Origin: Actinomycetota bacterium
GTDB taxonomy: Bacteria; Actinomycetota; Actinomycetes; Actinomycetales; Microbacteriaceae
Reading direction: 5' to 3'
Assembly: GCA_009699665.1 (NCBI GenBank)
Contig: WLNS01000091.1
Coordinates: forward strand, 1 to 5,270
Length of the DNA: 5,270 bases
Each line of letters opens with the position of its first letter. Within the stretch, counting starts at the first letter, position 1. This document shows, piece after piece, positions 1-5,270 of the stretch. Under the pieces are notes generated by a model. The model saw nothing but the letters and a program-made list of their open reading frames with translations. It had not been told where the DNA came from and searched no databases. The translations under genes were made by a program, and so were the position numbers.

Positions 1-1
1 G

Positions 2-118
2 AACAAGCGCTGGATTCCGGCCATGGCTGCCGATGAAAGTGAACGGAGGATGCGCGTGTGGCACAAGGCCGTTGAACGCAGCCTGAACTGGATAGACGAC
101 GACTCTCCCGCTCTTTAG
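2..118 (+). CDS. glpK: Glycerol kinase, C-terminal end only (5' truncated by window)
   Basis: This is the last 38 codons of an open frame entering from the left edge and ending in TAG at 116-118. The visible tail contains the blocks KRWIPAM, RRMRVWHKAVERSLNW and an acidic end (DDDSPAL). That pattern (W-x-P-x-M, then an Arg-rich segment, W-x-x-AV-x-R-x-x-x-W) matches my memory of the end of FGGY-family glycerol kinases, where a conserved GW-x-x-AV helix closes the second ATPase domain. Glycerol kinase phosphorylates glycerol with ATP to sn-glycerol-3-phosphate in the cytoplasm. No catalytic residue is visible, so another FGGY sugar kinase is possible. The gene runs toward trpD and ends 30 bases from its stop codon. 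I see no strong terminator hairpin in that gap. Confidence 0.68.
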   Translation, partial: NKRWIPAMAADESERRMRVWHKAVERSLNWIDDDSPAL

Positions 119-148
119 CGCGGCCGTCTTCGTGTGCCTGAGTTGCGT

Positions 149-1222
149 CTAAGTCCGTGTTTTCGGAGCGTGCTGTCGCGTCACTGCGGCCCATTGCTCG
201 AGCTTGGCGGTTGCCGCTCCCGAGTCGATAGCCTCGGCCGCCCGAGCCATGTGAGTACTCAAGCGCTCCACAATGTGCGTGTCGCCAGCCGCGGGATTCT
301 CCATAAGTTCGAAGGCTGACAGGCCTGCCGCGGCATTGAGCACAACGATGTCCCGAACGGGACCGTTCTGGCCGGACAGGGTGGCACGCGCAATAGTCGC
401 GTTTTCGCTCGGTGTACCACCCCGAACCTGATCGAGAGAAGTCAGCGCCAGGCCGAGATCACGGGGGTCGAGGTCATGCTCGACGACTCGTCCCCTACTT
501 ACCTCCCAGATGTGCGAGTGTCCAGCGATGCTCAACTCGTCGAGCCCTTCGTCCCCTCTAAAAACCAGTGCCGTCGCGTCGCGCGACTGCAAGACGCCCA
601 CCATGAGTGCCACGCGTTCGCGAACGGCAACGCCAATGGCGTTGGCCTTCGGCTGCGCGGGGTTGCACAGGGGGCCCAAAATGTTGAAGACCGTCGGAAT
701 GCCCATTTCGGATCGAACGCCGGCAGCATGTCGGAAGCCGGGATGGAAAGCTGACGCAAACGCGAAGACAATGCCCGTCTCATCAAAAACTTTGCTCAAC
801 GCGTCAGATTCCAGCGTGAGATCAATGCCTAGCTCGGAGAGCACATCGGAAGATCCTGACGCACTGCTCGCCGCCCGATTGCCGTGCTTCACAACAGGCA
901 CTCCCGCGGCCGCGCAAACGATTGCCGCCATGCTCGACACATTGACGGTCTTGAAACCGTCGCCTCCCGTGCCCACGATGTCGAGCGAACGTGCAGAGAC
1001 AGGGAGTGCAACCGCATTCGCCAAGATTGCTTCGCGAAAACCGACGACCTCATCAACAGATTCGCCCTTAGCGCGCAGGGCGACGAGGAATCCCGCTAGC
1101 TGCGCATCGGTGGCTTGACCCTTCACGATTTCGTTCATTGCCCAGGTCGCTTGGACAATACTGAGGTCCTTTTCCGCCAACAGGGAACTGATGGTTTCCG
1201 TCCAGGTGAACTCATGCGCCAT
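149..1222 (-). CDS. trpD: Anthranilate phosphoribosyltransferase TrpD
   Basis: TrpD transfers the phosphoribosyl group of PRPP to anthranilate, the second committed step of tryptophan synthesis, in the cytoplasm. The 357-residue product has the usual family length. A small helical N-terminal domain (about residues 5-70) precedes the nucleoside phosphorylase-like alpha/beta domain. Visible signatures are the PRPP-binding GTGGDG loop at 84-89 followed by KTVNVSS, the KHGNRAASSASGSSD block from 112, the anthranilate-contacting R170 in AAGVRSEMG, NILGPLCNP at 180-188, and the magnesium-binding D228-E229 pair in GLDEL. I chose ATG at 1222 (MAHEFTW). The frame stays open upstream to an ATG at 1294, but that 24-residue extension is rich in R, C and W, does not look like TrpD, and would run into ctaE. 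No strong Shine-Dalgarno precedes 1222; a -10-like TAATCT lies 7 bases upstream, so the mRNA may be leaderless. No other trp gene is adjacent. The position divergent from ctaE-qcrCAB matches mycobacteria. Confidence 0.96.
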   Translation of the reverse strand: MAHEFTWTETISSLLAEKDLSIVQATWAMNEIVKGQATDAQLAGFLVALRAKGESVDEVVGFREAILANAVALPVSARSLDIVGTGGDGFKTVNVSSMAAIVCAAAGVPVVKHGNRAASSASGSSDVLSELGIDLTLESDALSKVFDETGIVFAFASAFHPGFRHAAGVRSEMGIPTVFNILGPLCNPAQPKANAIGVAVRERVALMVGVLQSRDATALVFRGDEGLDELSIAGHSHIWEVSRGRVVEHDLDPRDLGLALTSLDQVRGGTPSENATIARATLSGQNGPVRDIVVLNAAAGLSAFELMENPAAGDTHIVERLSTHMARAAEAIDSGAATAKLEQWAAVTRQHAPKTRT

Positions 1223-1228
1223 AGTCCA

Positions 1229-1234
1229 TAGATT
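1229..1234 (+). promoter_or_regulatory. Candidate plus-strand -10 element (ctaE operon, alternative)
   Basis: TAGATT fits TANNNT on the plus strand and overlaps the trpD -10 candidate, so the 7-base core TAGATTA reads as a -10 box on either strand. A transcript from here would start near 1241. Its leader would contain AGGAAA (1263-1268) upstream of an ATG at 1271, in frame with ctaE. No recognisable -35 was found. It competes with the CATAAT element at 1292-1297 as the operon promoter; both could be used. Confidence 0.3.
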
Positions 1235-1235
1235 A
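1230..1235 (-). promoter_or_regulatory. Candidate -10 element for trpD
   Basis: Read on the minus strand, this hexamer is TAATCT, a match to the actinobacterial TANNNT -10 consensus. It ends 7 bases before the trpD ATG at 1222. Transcription would therefore start at, or one base before, the A of the start codon, giving a leaderless or nearly leaderless mRNA. This agrees with the lack of a clear ribosome binding site there. I see no convincing -35 hexamer at the usual spacing. The assignment is inference from motif and spacing only. Confidence 0.42.
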
Positions 1236-1291
1236 CTTGCCACACGGCGGAAAACGCACCACAGGAAACCATGTCCCGCCCGCCTTTCCGA

Positions 1292-1297
1292 CATAAT
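1292..1297 (+). promoter_or_regulatory. Candidate -10 element for a leaderless ctaE-qcrCAB transcript
   Basis: CATAAT matches the TATAAT-type -10 at five of six positions and ends exactly 6 bases before the GTG at 1304. This places the expected transcription start on the first base of the ctaE start codon. Such geometry (last T of the -10 at position -7) is typical of leaderless genes in actinobacteria. The GGAGAG at 1298-1303 directly abuts the GTG and is too close to work as a normal ribosome binding site. No clear -35 is visible. Confidence 0.42.
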
Positions 1298-1303
1298 GGA
1301 GAG

Positions 1304-1933
1304 GTGACTACAGCCACAGTTTCCTCGCGCTCCAACTCCCCCGTCGTCAACCGACCCAGTCCGGTTGCGGTGGGCACTATCGTGTGGCTCGGCAGCGAAG
1401 TGATGTTCTTTGCTGGCCTCTTCGCAATCTATTTCACCCTGCGGTCCGCCGCTCCCGAGCAGTGGGCAGCGGAGTCCAGTTTGCTTAATTTTCCCTACTC
1501 GTTGACGAATACCCTGATTCTTGTTTCCTCATCGTTTACCGCCCAGTTCGGCGTGTTTGCCGCTGAGCGTTTGCAGCCGCGTGCCACGAGCTGGAAGCCC
1601 ACGCAGTGGGGCATGGTTGAGTGGTTTTTTCTCACCTACGCGCTCGGCGCCGTCTTCGTCTGCGGACAAATTTTTGAGTACGCCAACCTGGTTTCCGACG
1701 GCATCATGCTCAACTCAAACGCCTACGGAGCAGCCTTTTATCTGACAACCGGTTTTCACGGACTCCACGTAACCGGCGGTTTGATCGCCTTCCTGCTCGT
1801 CATCGGGCGCGCCTACGCTGTGAAGCGCTTCGGTCACAAAGAAGCAACGACCGCGATTGCCGTCTCTTACTACTGGCACTTTGTTGACGTCGTCTGGATC
1901 GCCCTGTTCATGGTCATTTACGTACTCAAGTAG
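1304..1933 (+). CDS. ctaE: Cytochrome c oxidase (aa3) subunit III, CtaE
   Basis: CtaE is the membrane subunit III of the aa3-type heme-copper oxidase. It supports the stability and proton supply of the catalytic subunit I. The 209-residue protein has five predicted membrane helices (about 21-43, 66-87, 106-127, 143-167, 186-208), the short actinobacterial form lacking the first two helices of the mitochondrial protein. Family marks are WLGSEVMFFAGLF with conserved E32, GQIFEY with E125, GFHGLHV with H152 and H155, and YYWHFVDVVW near the C-terminus. GTG at 1304 is preferred because the product (VTTATV..., then VNRP and VAVGTIVWLG) looks like relatives as I remember them and is correctly spaced from CATAAT for a leaderless mRNA. 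An in-frame ATG at 1271 with AGGAAA upstream would add 11 residues. It is the first gene of the respiratory operon, 14 bases before qcrC. Confidence 0.96.
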   Translation: MTTATVSSRSNSPVVNRPSPVAVGTIVWLGSEVMFFAGLFAIYFTLRSAAPEQWAAESSLLNFPYSLTNTLILVSSSFTAQFGVFAAERLQPRATSWKPTQWGMVEWFFLTYALGAVFVCGQIFEYANLVSDGIMLNSNAYGAAFYLTTGFHGLHVTGGLIAFLLVIGRAYAVKRFGHKEATTAIAVSYYWHFVDVVWIALFMVIYVLK

Positions 1934-1947
1934 ACGGTAGATACACA

Positions 1948-2748
1948 ATGTCAGAGAAAAAGAACCCCTCTCCCCGCAAACGCGGGCGCCGCTCCCCTAT
2001 CGCCATTGTGTTGCTCGTCGGCATTGGACTGCTGACCACCGGGGCTGCGTATGGCATGGCTACAACTGCCACGGCGTCGGCCGACATCGACCTGTCTAGT
2101 CCATCCGTTATTGACCAGGGTGGACGCCTTTTTGCCGCTAACTGCGCCACGTGTCACGGCATGCAGGCGCAAGGCACACAGGCGGGACCGAGTTTGATTG
2201 GTGTGGGCGCCGCGGCTGTTGACTTTCAGGTGGGTACAGGGCGCATGCCTATGCAAGCGACCGGGCCGCAGGCACCCCAGAAGCCGGTTCAGTTCACCGA
2301 CGCTCAGGTGAAGGCGCTTGCCGCCTACGTCGCTTCCCTCGGCCCCGGTCCCAGCATTCCGAGCCAAAGCGCCCTGGAGGGCGGCGATGTTGCTAACGGC
2401 GGCGAACTTTTCCGCATCAATTGCGCGATGTGTCACAACGTTGCTGGCGCCGGCGGAGCCTTGACCGAAGGAAAGTATGCGCCGGAGCTAAAGAACTCCG
2501 CAGCCGTGCATGTTTATGAGGCCATGCTTACCGGCCCCCAGAACATGCCAGTCTTCAACGATCTCAACCTGACGCCGAGCGACAAGAAAGACGTCGTTGC
2601 GTACCTTGAGTACCTTAAGGCCAATCCTTCTCCTGGCGGTCTCGAACTGAGCGCAATCGGTCCGGTCTCCGAAGGTCTCTTCATGTGGGTTCTGGGGCTC
2701 GGAGCCATCATCGGACTGACCATCTGGATTACAGCAAAGTCAAACTAG
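1948..2748 (+). CDS. qcrC: Menaquinol-cytochrome c reductase diheme cytochrome c subunit, QcrC
   Basis: QcrC is the diheme cytochrome c of the actinobacterial bcc complex. It takes electrons from the Rieske protein and passes them to the aa3 oxidase CuA centre within the supercomplex, so no soluble cytochrome c is needed. The 266-residue protein has a basic N-terminus, an uncleaved signal-anchor helix (about 17-37), two outward-facing cytochrome c domains and a C-terminal membrane helix (about 243-262). Heme attachment sites are CATCH at 66-70 and CAMCH at 159-163. Likely distal methionine ligands are M100 (GRMPMQ; M102 is an alternative) and M200 (NMPVF). The length suits the family. The ATG at 1948 is preceded by a weak GGTAG (1936-1940) and lies 14 bases after the ctaE stop, so the gene is probably co-transcribed. 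Confidence 0.97.
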   Translation: MSEKKNPSPRKRGRRSPIAIVLLVGIGLLTTGAAYGMATTATASADIDLSSPSVIDQGGRLFAANCATCHGMQAQGTQAGPSLIGVGAAAVDFQVGTGRMPMQATGPQAPQKPVQFTDAQVKALAAYVASLGPGPSIPSQSALEGGDVANGGELFRINCAMCHNVAGAGGALTEGKYAPELKNSAAVHVYEAMLTGPQNMPVFNDLNLTPSDKKDVVAYLEYLKANPSPGGLELSAIGPVSEGLFMWVLGLGAIIGLTIWITAKSN

Positions 2749-2767
2749 CCACCGCGTTGCGGATTTA

Positions 2768-2773
2768 GAGGAG
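2768..2773 (+). promoter_or_regulatory. Ribosome binding site of qcrA
   Basis: GAGGAG, within AGAGGAGA, is the strongest Shine-Dalgarno sequence in the window and lies 4 bases before the ATG at 2778. It fixes the qcrA start and contrasts with the weak or absent sites before trpD, ctaE and qcrC. Confidence 0.85.
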
Positions 2774-2777
2774 AACA

Positions 2778-3866
2778 ATGGCCGACATCGTTAAGGGTAC
2801 GAATAAGGACGAGAAGTCATTTATTCCTGCCTCACGCGAGCGCTTGACGGGCACAGAGTTGGGCACGGCGGTAGTCACTACTGACGCCTTCGAAAACCCG
2901 GGACTTCCTCCGCATCGTCAGCGGGTCACCGACACCAACCCGCGTCGTCTCGCACGCGCCGCTCGAATCGTCGCGTGGCTCTTCTACGTCTCGATTGCGC
3001 TCAGCGTGTTTACGATATTTGCCTATATGTTCTTCCCGATTGAAGCGGGCGACACGACCTCGATTCGACTGAGCACCCTCTATATCGGGTTGGGCAGCGC
3101 CTTCGCGCTGTTCGCCATAGGAATCGCCGCCGTTCACTGGGGCAAAGCGGTGATGGCCGACAAAGAGGGCGTTGACGAGCGTCATCCCGTTCGTGGCACC
3201 GTTGAAACACGAGCCCGCGCCGTTGAAATTTTCAAAGAAGCTGACGAAGAGTCTGGTTTCTCGCGCCGCACCCTGATCCGTAATGGCATGATTGGTGCGT
3301 TCATCGCGTTCCCACTCCCCGCAATTGCGCTCCTGCGCGGTCTCGCACCGATGAATACCGATCCCAACAATCTCATGAAGCACACGTTCTGGAAAAAGGG
3401 CTTGCGTCTCACTCACGACCCGACCGGTGTTCCCATCAAAGCTTCCGACTTGACGATCGGCTCAAGCGTTCACGTCATTCCTGAGGGCTTGCTCGATCTT
3501 CCTGAGACCGAGATGCTCAACCAAAAGGCCAAGGCCGCTGTGCTGCTTGTGCGCCTTAAGCCAGGAGACCTGCACTGGACGAGCGAAAAGCGCAAGAGCT
3601 GGTCGTATGACGGCATTGTGGCCTACTCCAAGATTTGCACGCACGTCGGTTGCCCGGTGGCGCTCTATGAACAGCAGACACATCACCTGTTGTGCCCCTG
3701 TCACCAGTCGCAGTTCGACATTGCCAACGAGTGTGCCGTCATCTTTGGCCCCGCAGCCCGCCCACTCCCCCAACTGCCGATCGCCGTGGACTCCGAAGGG
3801 TACCTCGTCGCGCAGAGTGACTTTGATCAACCCGTTGGACCGAGCTTCTGGGAGCGTGAGAAGTAG
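2778..3866 (+). CDS. qcrA: Rieske iron-sulfur subunit of the bcc complex, QcrA
   Basis: QcrA carries the high-potential [2Fe-2S] cluster that accepts the first electron from menaquinol at the Qo site and delivers it to QcrC. The 362-residue protein has a cytoplasmic N-terminal region of about 60 residues, helices at about 62-86 and 98-120, a charged cytoplasmic loop, and a third helix (about 170-189). The Rieske domain follows on the outer face. The cluster boxes are CTHVGC at 287-292 and CPCHQS at 306-311: ligands C287, H289, C306 and H309, with C292 and C308 forming the disulfide. SRRTLIR at 162-168, just before helix 3, is a twin-arginine motif. This fits the Sec/Tat dual insertion established for the Streptomyces coelicolor Rieske protein. 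GPAARPLPQLP at 324-334 and the end PVGPSFWER are typical of the actinobacterial family. A strong GAGGAG site precedes the ATG, and the stop codon overlaps the qcrB start. Confidence 0.97.
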   Translation: MADIVKGTNKDEKSFIPASRERLTGTELGTAVVTTDAFENPGLPPHRQRVTDTNPRRLARAARIVAWLFYVSIALSVFTIFAYMFFPIEAGDTTSIRLSTLYIGLGSAFALFAIGIAAVHWGKAVMADKEGVDERHPVRGTVETRARAVEIFKEADEESGFSRRTLIRNGMIGAFIAFPLPAIALLRGLAPMNTDPNNLMKHTFWKKGLRLTHDPTGVPIKASDLTIGSSVHVIPEGLLDLPETEMLNQKAKAAVLLVRLKPGDLHWTSEKRKSWSYDGIVAYSKICTHVGCPVALYEQQTHHLLCPCHQSQFDIANECAVIFGPAARPLPQLPIAVDSEGYLVAQSDFDQPVGPSFWEREK

Positions 3867-5270
3867 TGAGTACCGTAACCACACCTTCGGCCGGGGGCGT
3901 CACCGGCAAGGTAGCAAACTACCTAGATGAGCGAACGAGCATTTCGGGCGCCGTCAAGGAATTCGGTCGCAAGATTTTTCCTGACCACTGGTCATTCCTG
4001 CTCGGCGAGGTTGCCCTCTACAGCTTCATCATCATCCTGCTCTCGGGAAGTTTTCTGACATTCTTTTTCCAAGCCTCGATGGCAAACGTCGTCTATGACG
4101 GCTCGTATGTTCCGCTCAAGGGCGTTGACATGTCGGTTGCCATGTCGTCCACACTGGATATCTCGTTTGATCTGCGCGGTGGCCTTTTGCTTCGCCAGAT
4201 TCACCACTGGGCCGCTCTGCTATTTATTTCGGCCATCGGGCTGCACATGTTGCGCGTGTTCTTCACGGGAGCGTTCCGCAAACCACGCGAGCTCAACTGG
4301 GCCATCGGCTTTGTCTTGTTCGTGCTGGCCATGGCCGAGGGTTTCACTGGCTATTCGCTGCCTGATGACCTGCTCTCTGGCAACGGCTTGCGCATTATTG
4401 ACGGCATGATCATTGGCCTCCCCGTGGTGGGAACGTGGATATCGTTCCTGCTCTTTGGCGGCGAGTTTCCGGGAAGCGACATCGTCGGGCGTCTCTATAC
4501 CCTGCACATTTTGCTCATACCGTTGATCATCATCGCCTTCATTGGCCTGCACCTGATGTTTGTCATCATTCACAAGCACACGCAGTACCCCGGTCCAGGT
4601 CGCACAGAAAACAATGTTGTGGGTTATCCCGTATTGCCGGTCTACGCGGCCAAAGCTGGCGGCTTCTTCTTCTTGGTCTTCGGCGTTGTCGTGCTCATTG
4701 CCGCGACTGTGACGATCAACCCAATCTGGACTTATGGCCCCTACGACCCGTCGCCCGTGTCGGCAGGCACGCAACCAGACTGGTACATCGGTTTTGCTGA
4801 CGGAGCGCTTCGATTGATGCCCCCTCATATGGAAACCTATTGGTTTGGCTACACGTGGTCGTGGAACATCATCATTCCCGTACTGCTTCTGCTGGTGTTC
4901 TTGGCACTCGTCTTCGCCTATCCGTTCTTTGAGGCCTGGGTGACGGGTGATAAGCGCGAACACCACCTGTTGGATCGGCCGCGCAACGCTCCCGCACGAA
5001 CTGCGATCGGTGCCGCCGGAGTCATGTTCTATGCCGTTCTGTGGGCAGGAGCAGGTTCAGACATTATTGCGACTCACTTCAAGGTAACCATGGAGGGTGT
5101 CATCAACACTCTTCAAATACTCCTGATCCTGGGGCCCATTTTCGCTTTCATCATTACCCGCCGCGTCTGTCTGGGACTGCAGAAGAAGGATCGTGAGATT
5201 GCCCTGCACGGCTTCGAAACAGGACGCATCGTTCGTCTACCCGGTGGTGAGTTCACCGAAGTACACCAGC
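3866..5270 (+). CDS. qcrB: Cytochrome b subunit of the bcc complex, QcrB (3' truncated by window)
   Basis: QcrB is the diheme cytochrome b that forms the Qo and Qi quinone sites and moves electrons across the membrane. A frame opening with GTG at 3866 runs without a stop to the window end, giving 468 residues. About 70-80 are probably missing, judged by the usual 530-550 of actinobacterial homologues. Heme ligands are H113 and H127 in the helix B segment (RQIHHWAALLF...IGLH), and H214 and H229 in helix D (YTLH...IGLH). The Qo-site motif is PDWY at 304-307, in place of the mitochondrial PEWY. Eight membrane helices can be recognised (about 46-69, 112-133, 144-164, 209-236, 263-284, 333-357, 380-402, 413-431). 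The fused eight-helix layout differs from split b6/subunit IV. After helix 8 comes the basic cytoplasmic tail found in actinobacterial QcrB. The GTG shares its G with the qcrA TAG, implying translational coupling; a distant GGGAG (3850-3854) is the only nearby purine-rich site. Confidence 0.97.
   Translation, partial: MSTVTTPSAGGVTGKVANYLDERTSISGAVKEFGRKIFPDHWSFLLGEVALYSFIIILLSGSFLTFFFQASMANVVYDGSYVPLKGVDMSVAMSSTLDISFDLRGGLLLRQIHHWAALLFISAIGLHMLRVFFTGAFRKPRELNWAIGFVLFVLAMAEGFTGYSLPDDLLSGNGLRIIDGMIIGLPVVGTWISFLLFGGEFPGSDIVGRLYTLHILLIPLIIIAFIGLHLMFVIIHKHTQYPGPGRTENNVVGYPVLPVYAAKAGGFFFLVFGVVVLIAATVTINPIWTYGPYDPSPVSAGTQPDWYIGFADGALRLMPPHMETYWFGYTWSWNIIIPVLLLLVFLALVFAYPFFEAWVTGDKREHHLLDRPRNAPARTAIGAAGVMFYAVLWAGAGSDIIATHFKVTMEGVINTLQILLILGPIFAFIITRRVCLGLQKKDREIALHGFETGRIVRLPGGEFTEVHQ

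Noticed and set aside
119..170. Possible bidirectional terminator between the glpK-like gene and trpD.
   Set aside because: Only a 4-base stem (TCCG/CGGA around 154-167) and a short palindrome CGGCCG (121-126) are visible, with no proper T-tract. This is too weak to call.
510..1118. Open frame of 202 codons on the plus strand opposite trpD.
   Set aside because: It is rich in S, T, P and A with no family features, and it is a reading-frame shadow of trpD.
1248..1290. Inverted repeat CGGAAA (1248-1253) and TTTCCG (1285-1290) in the divergent region.
   Set aside because: Six-base arms separated by 31 bases are readily expected by chance, and they match no operator I can name.
1223..1294. 24-residue N-terminal extension of TrpD from an ATG at 1294 (minus strand).
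   Set aside because: The extension does not resemble TrpD, crosses the divergent promoter region and would overlap the 1271 start of ctaE. The 357-residue form from 1222 has normal family length.
2832..3416. Open frame of 194 codons on the minus strand opposite qcrA.
   Set aside because: It has no recognisable domain and a charged, low-complexity composition, and it lies wholly under a confidently identified gene.
3732..3734. Extra cysteine C319 in the Rieske domain as an unusual additional ligand.
   Set aside because: It lies outside the two cluster boxes, and all four ligands and the disulfide pair are already accounted for. A cysteine here may be normal in actinobacterial homologues.
4026..4036. 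ATC/CATCAT runs in qcrB resembling a short tandem repeat.
   Set aside because: They are consecutive isoleucine codons in membrane helices and recur wherever Ile-rich segments occur.
4220..4966. Long open frame (248 codons) on the minus strand opposite qcrB.
   Set aside because: Its product is rich in H, Q, E and R with no domain, as expected for the antisense of hydrophobic membrane-protein codons. The qcrB frame on the other strand is complete and has all its motifs.

Overview
The window is a stretch of an actinobacterial chromosome, most probably from the order Micrococcales and by inference the family Microbacteriaceae. The call rests on the order ctaE-qcrC-qcrA-qcrB with a divergent trpD, a five-helix cytochrome oxidase subunit III, a diheme cytochrome c in place of a monoheme cytochrome c1, and a three-helix Rieske protein with an internal twin-arginine motif. 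GC content is moderate by eye, somewhat under 60%, which is low for many members of that family. This would fit an aquatic or cold-adapted lineage, but that is inference only.

Layout: positions 2-118 (+) hold the last 38 codons of a gene whose tail resembles glycerol kinase. After a 30-base convergent gap comes trpD on the minus strand (149-1222), encoding anthranilate phosphoribosyltransferase. A divergent control region of about 80 bases (1223-1303) follows. The rest is one tight plus-strand operon: ctaE (1304-1933), a 14-base gap, qcrC (1948-2748), a 29-base gap, qcrA (2778-3866), then qcrB (3866 to beyond the window end). qcrB overlaps the qcrA stop codon by one base.

The four operon genes encode the three subunits of the menaquinol:cytochrome c reductase (bcc complex) plus subunit III of the aa3 oxidase. 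In Actinobacteria these assemble into a bcc-aa3 supercomplex. QcrB and QcrA oxidise menaquinol at the Qo site, electrons pass through the Rieske cluster to the two QcrC hemes, and QcrC hands them directly to the oxidase with no soluble cytochrome c. The remaining oxidase genes (ctaC, ctaD, ctaF) are not in the window. All metal and heme ligands expected in the visible proteins are present, and no frame is broken.

No undescribed system was found; this is conserved core respiratory and tryptophan-biosynthesis DNA. The most interesting parts are the compact divergent trpD/ctaE promoter region, which has a -10-like element readable on both strands and possible leaderless starts, and the internal Tat signal of QcrA.
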